Assembly: GCA_905480405.1 (NCBI GenBank)
Contig: CAJQQH010000061.1
Coordinates: 1 to 41,611, forward strand
Reading direction: 5' to 3'
Length of the DNA stretch: 41,611 nt
From: an uncultured Polaribacter sp.
GTDB taxonomy: Bacteria; Bacteroidota; Bacteroidia; Flavobacteriales; Flavobacteriaceae
The notes beneath the pieces were generated by a model that was given only the letters and a program-made list of their open reading frames with translations, was not told the origin of the DNA and did no database searches. A program made the position numbers and the translations under genes. Below, in pieces: positions 32,481 through 41,611 of the stretch; position 1 is the stretch's first letter; each line of letters begins with the position of its first letter.

Positions 32481-34162
32481 TGAATCAAAAAACAATTCAT
32501 TATCAGTGCTTTAAAACTGATATATCTAAAATTAAACTTCCTAAAAATTTCACCTTTCCGTTTTATTACGAACCACATCAGTTAGCAGAAATAGCTACAA
32601 GTGAACTACAAGAATATTTAGAGTCTCAAACAGATTTTAATCATAATTTTGGTTTAGATTCATCTAAAACAGATTTACCTGTCGGTAAAATGTTTGGTGT
32701 ATTGGTTGTAAAAAACAAAGAAAATAAAATTGGCTATTTAGCTGCTTTTTCTGGTAAACTTGCAGACAAAAGTCTACCTATTAAATTTGTTCCTCCTGTT
32801 TTTAACATGAGAACAGAAGGTAGTTTTTACATAAAAGGAGAACTAGAAATCGATAAGATAAATAATCAATTATCTATTTTAGAAAATAGCGAACACTATT
32901 TAGCATTAAAAGGTTTAGTAAATAAAATCAATAAAGAAATAACTGACGATTTAGAATATCAAAGAAAAAAAATGAAGTTGGCTAAATCTGAAAGAAAAAT
33001 CAGGAAGAAAAAAGCACTTTCAACTTTTAGTGAAATTGAATTTAAAGTCTTAACAAAACAACTTGAACAAGAGAGTTTTAATAATCAGTTTTTCTATAAA
33101 GAATTACAAGAATATTACATCTCCAAAACAAAAAAATCAAGTAAAGAGTTAATTTCTATAGAGCAAAAAATTACAGCGTTAAAAGAAGAACGCAGAGAAA
33201 AATCGAATTATCTACAACAGACTTTATTTAGTAAATATGCGTTTTTAAATAAACAAAAAGAGTTGAAAAATTTATTAGATATATTTAATGATCCTTCCAT
33301 AAAACCGCCTGCTGGTTCTGGAGAATGTTCTGCTCCAAAATTACTACAATATGCTTTTGCTAATGATTTAAAACCAATTACTATGGCAGAATTTTGGTGG
33401 GGAATTTCGCCAAACTCAGCTATTAGAAAACATAAAAACTATTATGCCGCTTGCCAAAGTAGATGTAAACCTATTTTAACACACATGTTAAATGGTTTAG
33501 AAATGGATGATAATCTTTTACTTGAGAATTTAGCAGAAAAACAAACATTAGAAACTATCTATGAAGATAATGTTATGATTGTAGTTAACAAACCTTCAGA
33601 GTTTTTATCGGTTCCAGGGAAAGAAATAAAAGACTCTGTTTATACTAGAATTAAAGAGAAGTATCCAGACGCTACAGGTCCAATAATTGTACATCGGTTA
33701 GACATGTCTACTTCCGGTATTTTATTACTTACCAAAACTAAAGAAGCTAATAAAACTTTACAAAGTCAGTTTATTAATAGAACTATTAAAAAACGATATA
33801 TAGCACTATTAGATGGAAATTTAACTGAAGAAAAAGGAACTATTAAGCTTCCTTTAAGAGTAGATTTAGATGACCGACCAAGGCAATTAGTAGATTTTGA
33901 GTTTGGCAAAAATGCAGAAACTAAATGGGAAATCATTAAAAGAGAAAATGGTAAAACTCGCGTTTACTTCTACCCTATTACTGGTAGAACACATCAATTA
34001 AGAGTACATGCAGCTCATAAAAATGGATTAAACTCTCCAATTATAGGTGATGATTTATACGGAAAGAAAACAAGTAGACTTCACCTACATGCTGAGTTTA
34101 TAGAATTTTTTCACCCTACCACAAATGAGAAAATGAATTTTAGTGTTGCTCCTGAATTTTAA
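32480..34162 (+). CDS. RluA family pseudouridine synthase with long N-terminal extension
   Basis: 560 residues. The C-terminal third (about 345-560) is a pseudouridine synthase: NKPSEFLSVPG, HRLDMSTSGILLLTK with catalytic D408, and PITGRTHQLRVHAAH. The N-terminal part (1-340) is unusual: a globular start, a charged coiled coil (about 145-265), then a GSGECSAPKLLQYAFA segment and a WWGISPNSAIRKHKNYYAAC segment with Cys residues. I know similar long forms in some gammaproteobacteria and Bacteroidota. The RNA target (23S rRNA or tRNA) is not clear. It is translationally coupled to the sulfatase gene. Confidence 0.9.
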   Translation: MNQKTIHYQCFKTDISKIKLPKNFTFPFYYEPHQLAEIATSELQEYLESQTDFNHNFGLDSSKTDLPVGKMFGVLVVKNKENKIGYLAAFSGKLADKSLPIKFVPPVFNMRTEGSFYIKGELEIDKINNQLSILENSEHYLALKGLVNKINKEITDDLEYQRKKMKLAKSERKIRKKKALSTFSEIEFKVLTKQLEQESFNNQFFYKELQEYYISKTKKSSKELISIEQKITALKEERREKSNYLQQTLFSKYAFLNKQKELKNLLDIFNDPSIKPPAGSGECSAPKLLQYAFANDLKPITMAEFWWGISPNSAIRKHKNYYAACQSRCKPILTHMLNGLEMDDNLLLENLAEKQTLETIYEDNVMIVVNKPSEFLSVPGKEIKDSVYTRIKEKYPDATGPIIVHRLDMSTSGILLLTKTKEANKTLQSQFINRTIKKRYIALLDGNLTEEKGTIKLPLRVDLDDRPRQLVDFEFGKNAETKWEIIKRENGKTRVYFYPITGRTHQLRVHAAHKNGLNSPIIGDDLYGKKTSRLHLHAEFIEFFHPTTNEKMNFSVAPEF

Positions 34163-34167
34163 AACAT

Positions 34168-34195
34168 AAAAAACCTCCAATAAGGAGGTTTTTTT
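34168..34195. terminator. Bidirectional terminator between the rlu gene and gapN
   Basis: AAAAAACCTCC (34168-34178), 5-nt loop, GGAGGTTTTTT. T runs occur on both strands, fitting the two convergent genes. Confidence 0.92.
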
Positions 34196-34217
34196 AATAT
34201 ATAATTTTCTAATTTTA

Positions 34218-35810
34218 TTATAAAATATAATCTGTACTAATAAAATTAGAAGCTTTTTTATCTAACAATTCTTGTAAAATTGCATTGTTATAATCTGTGT
34301 CTTTCGCTGCCACAAATGTTCTTATTGAGAAAGAGCGCAATGCGTCGTGTACACTTAAAGTTGCTACTGCAGAATCTTTTCTTCCAGTAAACGGATATAC
34401 ATCTGGCCCACGTTGTGCGGCACTATTTAAATTTACTCTACAAACCAAGTTTACTAAAGTGTCTATTAATGGCGCTAACGTTTTTACTTCGCTACCAAAA
34501 ACACTTACTTGTTGTCCGTAATTAGAAGCTGCCATATCATCTAAAGGCTCTTGAATGTTCTTAAATGATACAATAGGAGTAACAGGTCCAAATTGCTCTT
34601 CTTCAAAGACTCTAGAATCTTTAGAAACCGGGTATAAAACTGCTGGAAAAATATAATTATCTGTGGTTTCTCCTCCTTTTTTATTGATTATTTTTGCTCC
34701 TTTTTCAGTAGCATCGTCAATTAACTCTTGAATATATGCTGGCTTTCCCGGTTCTGGCAATGGTGTTAATTTTACTCCATTTTCCCAAGGATTACCAAAT
34801 TTTAAAGCATCTACTTTTGCTGCAAAACGCTTGTTAAACTCATCTACAATATGTTCATGAACATATAATATTTTTAAAGCCGTACAACGTTGTCCATTAA
34901 AAGAAGTTGCTCCAGAAATACATTCGTTAATTGCCAAATCTAAATCTGCATCTGGTAAAACAATTCCTGGGTTTTTAGCTTCTAAACCTAAAACCAAGCG
35001 CAATCTATTTTTCTGTGGATGATTTGCCTGAATCGCATTTGCAGATTTACTGTTTCCAATTAATGCCAAAACATCAACTTTACCAGTTTTCATTATTGGT
35101 GTTGCTAAAACTCTACCTCTACCATAAATAATATTTACAACTCCTGCAGGAAAACTATCTTTAAATGCTTCTAATAAAGGCGATAATAATAAAACTCCGT
35201 GTTTTGCTGGTTTAAAAATAGCTGTATTCCCCATAATTAAAGCAGGGATCAACAATGCAAAAGTTTCATTTAAAGGGTAATTATAAGGTCCTAAACACAA
35301 AACAACTCCTAAAGGTCCTCTTCTAATATGTGCATGAACTCCGCTATTTTTTTCAAACTTTGCAGAATCTCTGTCCATTTGTTTGTAATCTTCAATCGTA
35401 TCGTAAATATATTCTACAGTTCTATCGAATTCTTTTTGAGAGTCTGGTAACGATTTACCAATTTCCCACATCAACAATTTTACAATTTCTTCTCTTTTGG
35501 TTTTCATTTGAACCACAAACTTTTCCATCGCTTCAATTCTACCTTCTACTTTCATAGTTGGCCATAAACCTTGCCCTTGATCGTAAGCTTTTAAAGCTGC
35601 ATTTAAAGCTTCTGTTGCCTCATCTGCTGTTAAATTTGGAACCGTTCCTAATAAAGTCGGTTTGTATTCTTTTGTTGATGAAATTGTAGAATAAACTTCC
35701 GCATTTTCGCCTTTCCACTCTTTTAATTCTCCACCAACCAAATAGGTGTTTTGGTTTACAAGTGAAGTAATTTTATATTCGTTCGGAATTTCTTTAAATG
35801 TATTCTTCAT
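34218..35810 (-). CDS. gapN: NADP-dependent (non-phosphorylating) glyceraldehyde-3-phosphate dehydrogenase
   Basis: 530 residues, an aldehyde dehydrogenase fold of the GapN group. The catalytic Cys is C309 ([10 protein letters not shown]), the general base E277 (LGLEAKNPG), and the oxyanion Asn lies in [12 protein letters not shown]. It would oxidise glyceraldehyde-3-phosphate directly to 3-phosphoglycerate and make NADPH. Group membership is by overall resemblance; a generic aldehyde dehydrogenase is the alternative. It is monocistronic, 150 nt upstream of ilvA's stop, and shares a terminator with the rlu gene. Confidence 0.88.
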   Translation of the reverse strand: MKNTFKEIPNEYKITSLVNQNTYLVGGELKEWKGENAEVYSTISSTKEYKPTLLGTVPNLTADEATEALNAALKAYDQGQGLWPTMKVEGRIEAMEKFVVQMKTKREEIVKLLMWEIGKSLPDSQKEFDRTVEYIYDTIEDYKQMDRDSAKFEKNSGVHAHIRRGPLGVVLCLGPYNYPLNETFALLIPALIMGNTAIFKPAKHGVLLLSPLLEAFKDSFPAGVVNIIYGRGRVLATPIMKTGKVDVLALIGNSKSANAIQANHPQKNRLRLVLGLEAKNPGIVLPDADLDLAINECISGATSFNGQRCTALKILYVHEHIVDEFNKRFAAKVDALKFGNPWENGVKLTPLPEPGKPAYIQELIDDATEKGAKIINKKGGETTDNYIFPAVLYPVSKDSRVFEEEQFGPVTPIVSFKNIQEPLDDMAASNYGQQVSVFGSEVKTLAPLIDTLVNLVCRVNLNSAAQRGPDVYPFTGRKDSAVATLSVHDALRSFSIRTFVAAKDTDYNNAILQELLDKKASNFISTDYIL

Positions 35811-35961
35811 AAATTAAATTTTATAAATTGTCTTAAAACTAGTAACATTAAAACCATTATCTATTCATCAAAATTAACTAAAAATAACGGTAAACTACCT
35901 TATTTATACTCTAAAAGACGAAATGGTTTTCGATAACATAAAGATTTAAATCTTCTATTTA

Positions 35962-37224
35962 TTATACTAAAAACTGAAATAAATCTGGTTTATCATTAAG
36001 GTAGTCGCCAAAGAAATTATTTTCTTTCATTCTTTTAATTAATGGCTCTAGATCTAAAGAAGATTTTAACTCTAAACCAACAACAGCAGATCCATTTGCT
36101 CTATTGTTTTTTTTAGTATATTCAAAATGTGTAATATCATCATTAGGTCCTAAAATTTCTGCAACAAACTCTTTTAAAGCTCCTGCTCTTTGGGGAAATT
36201 TCACAATAAAATAGTGTTTTAAATTTGCATACAACAATGCACGCTCTTTAATTTCTGCTGTTCGTGTAATATCGTTATTGCTTCCGCTTACTACACAAAC
36301 AACATTCTTCCCTTTAATCTCGTTTTTAAAAAAATCTAAAGCAGAAATACTTAATGCTCCAGCTGGTTCTACAACAATAGCATCTTTATTATATAAATCT
36401 AAAATTGTCTGACAAATTTTACCTTCTGGAACTGTAATTACTTCCGATAAGTTTTGTTTGCAAATAGCAAAATTTAAATCTCCAACTCTTTTTACTGCTG
36501 CTCCATCTACAAAAGCATCAATAGTATTTAGAGTTGTATTTTTCTTATTTCTGATGGACGTTAACATAGAAGGTGCTCCTTCTGGTTCTACACCAATTAT
36601 TTTTGTTTCTGGTGATAAATATTTAAAAACAGAAGATAAACCCGCAGACAAACCACCACCACCAATTGGCACAAAAACATAATCTATTTTCTCTTTTGTT
36701 TGATTTAAAATCTCTAAACCAACTGTTGCTTGTCCTTCAATTACTTTTTCATCATTAAAAGGATGAATAAAGGTTTTATTTTTAGCATCGCACTCTAATT
36801 TTGAAGCATTAAAAGCATCATCAAAAGTATCACCTCCAATTACTATTTTAATAAAATCTTCACCAAACATTTTTACTTGGTTAATTTTTTGATTTGGTGT
36901 TGGAGAAGGCATAAAAATAGTTCCTTTAATCTGCAATAATTTACAAGACAAAGCAACTCCTTGCGCATGATTACCTGCACTTGCACAAACAATTCCACGT
37001 TCTTTTTCATCCAAAGTTAAAGAAGACATTTTATTATAAGCACCTCTTATTTTATAAGAACGAACAACTTGTAAATCTTCTCTTTTAAACAAAATAGTTG
37101 CTTCTAATTCTTTGGATAAATTAAAATTTTTACTCAAAGGAGTTTCAAAAGCAACACCATTTAGGTTTTCTGCTGCATTTTTTACGTTCTCTAAACTTGG
37201 ATAATAAATTTGTTCTATTTGCAT
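35962..37224 (-). CDS. ilvA: Threonine ammonia-lyase (biosynthetic)
   Basis: Makes 2-oxobutanoate from threonine for isoleucine synthesis; PLP enzyme. 420 residues. The PLP lysine is K58 (SYKIRGAYN), the phosphate loop GGGGLSAG is near 190, and SGSNND is near 315. A C-terminal ACT-like regulatory domain (about 335-420; FPQRAGALKEFVAEI) suggests isoleucine feedback control. It is the last gene of the ilv run, separated from ilvC by 76 nt that hold a hairpin. Confidence 0.95.
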   Translation of the reverse strand: MQIEQIYYPSLENVKNAAENLNGVAFETPLSKNFNLSKELEATILFKREDLQVVRSYKIRGAYNKMSSLTLDEKERGIVCASAGNHAQGVALSCKLLQIKGTIFMPSPTPNQKINQVKMFGEDFIKIVIGGDTFDDAFNASKLECDAKNKTFIHPFNDEKVIEGQATVGLEILNQTKEKIDYVFVPIGGGGLSAGLSSVFKYLSPETKIIGVEPEGAPSMLTSIRNKKNTTLNTIDAFVDGAAVKRVGDLNFAICKQNLSEVITVPEGKICQTILDLYNKDAIVVEPAGALSISALDFFKNEIKGKNVVCVVSGSNNDITRTAEIKERALLYANLKHYFIVKFPQRAGALKEFVAEILGPNDDITHFEYTKKNNRANGSAVVGLELKSSLDLEPLIKRMKENNFFGDYLNDKPDLFQFLV

Positions 37225-37233
37225 GGGTCGAAT

Positions 37234-37275
37234 ATAAAAAGAAAACCTGCCAGATTTTAAAATCTAACAGGTTTT
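37234..37275 (-). terminator. Hairpin between ilvC and ilvA
   Basis: AAAACCTG (37242-37249) pairs with CAGGTTTT (37268-37275), and an inner AGATTTT/AAAATCT extends the stem past a 2x2 internal loop. On the minus strand it ends in TTTTCTTTTT. It looks like a terminator or a partial one that sets ilvA expression relative to ilvC. Confidence 0.75.
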
Positions 37276-37300
37276 TATAAAATTTAAAAAACTACTTTAT

Positions 37301-38776
37301 TTATGCAGTTTTTACAACTTTCATTGCTGTCATTGCAGTTCTTAATTTAGCACCTACAATTTCTACTGGATGATTTCTAATAATAGCGTTAATTCTAATT
37401 AATTCTTGGTTATCAACTCCGTTTTCAGAGCTAAAAGATTTACCAATAATATCAGTTTTTACATTCTTCATAAAATCTGTTAATAAAGGCTTACAAGCAT
37501 GGTCAAATAAATAACAACCATATTCTGCAGTATCAGAAATTACACGATTCATTTCTGCTAATTTCATTCTTGCAATTGTATTTGCAATTAATGGAGTTTC
37601 ATGTAAAGACTCATAATATGCAGAAGCGTCTATAATTCCTGAATCTGTCATTGCTTCGAAAGCTAACTCTACACCAGATCTTACAAAAGCAACTAGTAAA
37701 GTACCATGATCAAAGTATTCTTGTTCAGAAATTTCATCGGTAGTAATTACTTGTTTTTCAAAAGCAGTTTCTCCTGTTGCAGCTCTCCAAGTTAATAAAT
37801 TTTTATCATCATTAGCCCAGTCTTCCATCATTGTTTGTGAGAAATGACCAGTCATAATATCATCCATATGTTTTTGGAACAACGGGCGCATAATATCTTT
37901 TAATTCTTCTGATAATCTAAAAGCTTCTACTTTTGCAGGATTAGACAATCTATCCATCATATTCGTGATTCCACCGTGCTTTAAAGCTTCTGTTACAGTT
38001 TCCCAACCATATTGAATTAATTTACCTGCATAAGCTGGTTCAATTCCTTCTTCAACCATTTTATCGAAAGATAAAATTGCTCCTGTTTGTAACAAACCAC
38101 ATAAAATAGTTTGTTCTCCCATTAAATCAGACTTTACCTCAGCAACAAAAGAAGATTCTAAAACTCCCGCTCTATGACCTCCAGTTCCTACTGCATACGC
38201 TTTTGCTTCTGCCCATCCTTTTCCTTGAGGATCGTTTTCTGGGTGAACTGCAATTAATGTTGGTACACCAAATCCTCTTTTATATTCTTCTCTAACCTCA
38301 GATCCTGGAGACTTTGGTGCCACCATAATTACAGTTAAATCTTCACGAACTTTCATCCCTTCTTCAACGATATTAAAACCGTGAGAATACGATAAAGTCG
38401 CTCCTTTTTTCATTAAAGGCATTACTGCATTTACAACATTTGTATGTTGTTTATCTGGTGTTAAATTAATTACCACATCTGCACTTGGTAACATCTCTTC
38501 ATAACTACCAACCTCAAAATTATTTGATGATGCATTAATAAAAGATTGTCTCTTTTGATCAATTGCTGCTTGTCTTAATGTATAAGAAATATCTAAACCA
38601 GATTCTCTCATATTTAAACCTTGGTTTAAACCTTGCGCACCACAACCTACAATAACAATTTTCTTCCCCTTTAATGCTTCTACTCCGTCTTCAAATTCTG
38701 AAGCGTCCATAAAACGGCATTTTCCTAATTGCTCTAATTTTTCTCTTAATGTTAATGTGTTAAAATAATTTGACAT
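37301..38776 (-). CDS. ilvC: Ketol-acid reductoisomerase, class II
   Basis: Converts acetolactate or acetohydroxybutyrate to the dihydroxy acids with NADPH and Mg. 491 residues, the long class II form with a duplicated C-terminal region, not the short ~330-residue class I. The Rossmann loop is [14 protein letters not shown], and Mg-binding acidic residues are in [13 protein letters not shown]. It starts 10 nt after ilvN. Confidence 0.97.
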   Translation of the reverse strand: MSNYFNTLTLREKLEQLGKCRFMDASEFEDGVEALKGKKIVIVGCGAQGLNQGLNMRESGLDISYTLRQAAIDQKRQSFINASSNNFEVGSYEEMLPSADVVINLTPDKQHTNVVNAVMPLMKKGATLSYSHGFNIVEEGMKVREDLTVIMVAPKSPGSEVREEYKRGFGVPTLIAVHPENDPQGKGWAEAKAYAVGTGGHRAGVLESSFVAEVKSDLMGEQTILCGLLQTGAILSFDKMVEEGIEPAYAGKLIQYGWETVTEALKHGGITNMMDRLSNPAKVEAFRLSEELKDIMRPLFQKHMDDIMTGHFSQTMMEDWANDDKNLLTWRAATGETAFEKQVITTDEISEQEYFDHGTLLVAFVRSGVELAFEAMTDSGIIDASAYYESLHETPLIANTIARMKLAEMNRVISDTAEYGCYLFDHACKPLLTDFMKNVKTDIIGKSFSSENGVDNQELIRINAIIRNHPVEIVGAKLRTAMTAMKVVKTA

Positions 38777-38786
38777 TTTAATTTAT

Positions 38787-39317
38787 TTAGTTGTTGTATG
38801 TTTCTAGTAATGATGATATTTTCATCTCTTCTTTGGTCACTGAAATTAAACCAGATCTTGTGTATTGCATAATACCAAAAACGCTTAATTGATTATATAA
38901 TGCTACTACTTCTTCTTTCTTACCTGATTTCTCAAGAACAAAAAAATCTTTGTTTACAGTAACTATTCTAGCATGACTTTCCTTAATAATATTCTGAATT
39001 TGAGGTTCTTCAAACAGTAATTCAGATTTAATTTTAAACAATCCTGAAATTTGATAAATAATTTCATCAAGATTATGATAATAAGCTTTAATTACCTCAA
39101 CTTGTTTCTCTATCTGACCGATAATTTTCTTCACATTATCTTCAGTCATATCTACTACTATGATAAATTTAGAAACACCTTCTATTTCTGATGGAGAAAT
39201 ATTTAAACTTTCTATATTTATATGTCTTCTTTGGAAAATTGCCGAAATTCTATTCAACAATCCAATATTGTTTTCAGTATAAATTGATACTGTGTATAAT
39301 TGTTTTTCTGTACTCAT
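38787..39317 (-). CDS. ilvN: Acetolactate synthase small (regulatory) subunit
   Basis: 176 residues. The N-terminal ACT domain (SIYTENNIGLLNRISAIFQRR) binds valine and adjusts IlvB; the C-terminal half resembles the usual IlvN activating domain. It lies 1 nt after ilvB, so the two subunits are made in step. Confidence 0.94.
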   Translation of the reverse strand: MSTEKQLYTVSIYTENNIGLLNRISAIFQRRHINIESLNISPSEIEGVSKFIIVVDMTEDNVKKIIGQIEKQVEVIKAYYHNLDEIIYQISGLFKIKSELLFEEPQIQNIIKESHARIVTVNKDFFVLEKSGKKEEVVALYNQLSVFGIMQYTRSGLISVTKEEMKISSLLETYNN

Positions 39318-39318
39318 C

Positions 39319-41052
39319 TTATTCTAATCTTATATCTGAAACACTTGCTCCTGTAGGTATCATTGGAAAAACATTTCCTTCTTTTTCTACACAAACTTCT
39401 AAAAAGTAAGCCTCTTTACTTGCCATCATTTCTGCAACTGCATCTGCTAACTCTTCTCGTTTAGTAACTTTCTTTGCTTTTATATAATAACCTTCTGCAA
39501 TTGCAACAAAATTAGGGTTCATCATCTCTGTTGATGCATAGCGTTTATCAAAAAACAATTGCTGCCATTGACGTACCATCCCCAAGAAATCGTTATTTAA
39601 AACTACCACTTTTACAGCTGCTTTTTGCTGAAAAATAGTACCTAATTCTTGAATTGTCATTTGGTAACCACCATCACCAGAAATAGAAACTACTTCTCTA
39701 TCTGGAGCTGCCATTTTTGCACCAATTGCTGCTGGTAAACCAAAGCCCATTGTACCTAATCCACCAGAAGTAATATTACTTTTAGTTTTATTAAATTCTG
39801 CATATCTACAAGCAATCATTTGATGCTGACCAACATCACTTACAATTGCTGCGTTACCTTTACTTTGAACGTTAATTTGATGAAGAACTTCACCCATTGT
39901 TAATCCTTCTTTCGTTGGATGAATATCGTCTTTAATTACTTTTTCATACTCAATAGCGTATAAATCTGCAAATTCTTTACGCCATTCTGGATGCGTATTT
40001 CCTTTTAATAATGGTAATAACAACTCTAAACTTGCTTTTGCATCACCTAAAACAGCTACATCTGTTTTTACATTTTTATCTATTTCTGCCGGATCAATTT
40101 CAAAGTGAATTACTTTTGCTTGTTTTGCATACGTAGCTAAAGTACCTGTAACACGATCATCGAAACGCATACCGATTGCAATTAAAACATCACATTCATT
40201 TGTTAACTTGTTTGGTGCATAATTACCATGCATACCAACCATACCAACATTTAACGGGTGTGACGTAGGAATTGCAGAAGCTCCTAAAATTGTCCAAGCG
40301 GAAGGAATTCCTGCTTTTTCAATTACAGCTTTAAATACTTCCTCTGCTTCACTTAAAATTACACCTTGTCCCCAAACAATTAATGGTTTTTTAGCTTCAT
40401 TAATTAATTTAGCAGCTGCTTCTAAAGAAGAAGCATCTGTTTTTGGTACTGGATTATAACTTCTTACTCTTGTACATTTTTCATAAGAAAAATCAAATTC
40501 TTCTAATTGTGCATCTTTAGTAATATCGATTAAAACAGGTCCTGGTCTTCCACTTTTTGCAATGTAAAATGCTTTTGCAATTGCTGTAGGAATATCTGAA
40601 GCTTTTGTTACTTGACAATTCCATTTTGTAACCGGTGTAGAAATACCTACAATATCTGTTTCTTGAAATGCATCAGATCCTAATAAATGAGAAAAAACCT
40701 GCCCCGTAATACACACCATTGGTGTAGAATCTATTTGTGCATCTGCAATACCGGTAATTAAATTTGTTGCTCCTGGACCAGATGTTGCAATACAAACACC
40801 TACTTTACCAGAAATTCTAGCAAAACCTTGTGCAGAATGCGTAGCACCTTGCTCATGACGTGTTAAAACGTGATGAATTTTATCTTGATACTTAAATAAC
40901 TCATCATAAACCGGCATAATTGCTCCACCAGGATATCCGTAAATTATTTTTGTTTCTTCAGCAATTAAACATCTTACAATTGCTTCGCTACCAGAAATTC
41001 TTTCTGTAACTTTTGCTGTATTTTGTTCGTTTTTTATGGTTTGTGTTTCCAT
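39319..41052 (-). CDS. ilvB: Acetolactate synthase large (catalytic) subunit
   Basis: 577 residues, thiamine diphosphate enzyme making acetolactate from pyruvate or acetohydroxybutyrate with 2-oxobutanoate. The catalytic Glu is in RHEQGATHSAQGFAR. The ThDP-Mg motif GDGGYQMTIQEL runs to NNDFLGMVRQWQQLFF. The middle domain binds FAD (GMRFDDRVTG). Starts 88 nt after ilvD. Confidence 0.97.
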   Translation of the reverse strand: METQTIKNEQNTAKVTERISGSEAIVRCLIAEETKIIYGYPGGAIMPVYDELFKYQDKIHHVLTRHEQGATHSAQGFARISGKVGVCIATSGPGATNLITGIADAQIDSTPMVCITGQVFSHLLGSDAFQETDIVGISTPVTKWNCQVTKASDIPTAIAKAFYIAKSGRPGPVLIDITKDAQLEEFDFSYEKCTRVRSYNPVPKTDASSLEAAAKLINEAKKPLIVWGQGVILSEAEEVFKAVIEKAGIPSAWTILGASAIPTSHPLNVGMVGMHGNYAPNKLTNECDVLIAIGMRFDDRVTGTLATYAKQAKVIHFEIDPAEIDKNVKTDVAVLGDAKASLELLLPLLKGNTHPEWRKEFADLYAIEYEKVIKDDIHPTKEGLTMGEVLHQINVQSKGNAAIVSDVGQHQMIACRYAEFNKTKSNITSGGLGTMGFGLPAAIGAKMAAPDREVVSISGDGGYQMTIQELGTIFQQKAAVKVVVLNNDFLGMVRQWQQLFFDKRYASTEMMNPNFVAIAEGYYIKAKKVTKREELADAVAEMMASKEAYFLEVCVEKEGNVFPMIPTGASVSDIRLE

Positions 41053-41140
41053 ATTTTTTATTTTTAGAAAAGAGAATATATATGAAAGAACAAAGATTTA
41101 ATGCTCTATTTCTTTCCTCTTTTTTCTTGATTTTTTTTTA

Positions 41141-41611
41141 TTATTCGTCTGTTATACATCCTTTAGATGCAGATGCTACCATTTTAGCATATTTATACAA
41201 AATTCCTTTTGTATGCTTTAATGCAGGTGCAACCCATTTTGCTTTTCTTTCTGCTATTTCTTCATCAGAAATTAAAACATTTATAGAATTGTCTTCTGCA
41301 CTAATTCTAATTTTATCACCTGTTTCAAGAATTCCAATAGTTCCTCCAGATTGTGCTTCTGGTGTAATATGTCCAACCACAAAACCATGAGTTCCACCAG
41401 AAAAACGACCATCTGTAATTAAAGCTACAGATTTTCCTAAACCTGCTCCCATGATTAAAGAAGTTGGTTTTAACATTTCTGGCATTCCTGGTCCTCCTTT
41501 AGGTCCAACATACCTAATGACGACTACATCTCCTCTTTCTACTTCTCCGTTAGAAATACCTGTATTTGCTGCTTGTTCACCATCGTAAACAACAGCTTTT
41601 CCTTCAAATAA
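41141..41611 (-). CDS. ilvD: Dihydroxy-acid dehydratase, C-terminal part (cut by window edge)
   Basis: The minus-strand frame is open from the window edge, so the true start lies outside; only the last 156 codons are seen. Visible: [44 protein letters not shown] and [13 protein letters not shown], all typical IlvD C-terminal motifs. It removes water from the dihydroxy acids to give the oxo acids of valine and isoleucine. First visible gene of the ilvD-B-N-C-A run. Confidence 0.95.
   Translation of the reverse strand, partial: LFEGKAVVYDGEQAANTGISNGEVERGDVVVIRYVGPKGGPGMPEMLKPTSLIMGAGLGKSVALITDGRFSGGTHGFVVGHITPEAQSGGTIGILETGDKIRISAEDNSINVLISDEEIAERKAKWVAPALKHTKGILYKYAKMVASASKGCITDE

Noticed and set aside
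9..40000. Short frames antisense or out of frame within the large genes (for example 18344-18658, 25555-25890, 31713-32090)
   Set aside because: They lie wholly inside genes with clear family motifs, and their products are low-complexity, rich in Phe, Leu, Ile or Ser, without recognisable motifs.
41141..41485. ATG 41485 as start of a short IlvD
   Set aside because: The frame continues with clear IlvD sequence to the window edge; the gene is cut, not short.
1..41611. CRISPR arrays, tRNA/rRNA genes, insertion sequences, integrases, toxin-antitoxin pairs
   Set aside because: No repeat-spacer pattern, tRNA-like T-arm, transposase or integrase motif was seen on either strand; base composition looks even throughout.

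Overview
This 41.6 kb window is AT-rich (by eye about one third G+C) and looks like core chromosome from a member of the Flavobacteriaceae (Bacteroidota), probably a marine genus such as Polaribacter or Tenacibaculum; the genus is an inference. The evidence is a TonB-dependent receptor with an N-terminal carboxypeptidase-regulatory-like domain, several flavobacterial families of unknown function, Bacteroidota-type -7 boxes (TANNTTTG), the near absence of Shine-Dalgarno sequences, and a class II IlvC in a compact ilv operon. I found no tRNA or rRNA gene, CRISPR array, insertion sequence, prophage or integrase.

Layout. (1) 1-8100: peptidyl-tRNA hydrolase (pth) on the plus strand faces a minus-strand block. 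That block runs yicC, gmk, nadD, an M23 peptidase, a GH3-family adenylating enzyme, a 27-residue membrane peptide and queD, with a DMT exporter, a Kbp-like BON-LysM protein and a lipoprotein beside it. (2) 8152-12659: upp, two flavobacterial membrane proteins of unknown function (convergent and divergent neighbours), trmB, an alkyltransferase-like protein, and an Fe-S pair (Mrp and an Nfu domain protein). (3) 12660-16562: aromatic amino acid catabolism (hmgA, hppD, kynA) with an unusual leader and a structured intergenic element. (4) 16686-20392: a DUF3108 protein, an M23 lipoprotein with an altered zinc site, and pgi. (5) 20623-24789: a TonB-dependent receptor and a lipoprotein built of about six repeats of one roughly 75-residue module; this is the best candidate for an undescribed system. 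(6) 24889-27027: a tight three-gene membrane-lipid unit (a 4-helix protein with possible heme-ligand histidines, PlsC, soluble acyl-ACP desaturase). (7) 27174-34162: polA, a conserved-looking gene with a stop at codon 2, an LtaS-like sulfatase and an RluA-type pseudouridine synthase with a long N-terminal extension. (8) 34218-41611 (minus strand): an NADP-type glyceraldehyde-3-phosphate dehydrogenase and the isoleucine/valine operon ilvD(partial)-ilvB-ilvN-ilvC-ilvA.

How the genes work together: block 8 makes branched-chain amino acids from threonine and pyruvate. Block 3 opens the rings of tyrosine and tryptophan derivatives. Block 6 probably adjusts membrane unsaturation. Block 5 probably captures and imports an unknown ligand across the outer membrane. 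Most other genes are housekeeping. The points most worth a second look are the six-module lipoprotein with its receptor and promoter, the stop-at-codon-2 gene, the structured element between hmgA and hppD, the single-cysteine Mrp, and the possible b-heme protein next to the desaturase.
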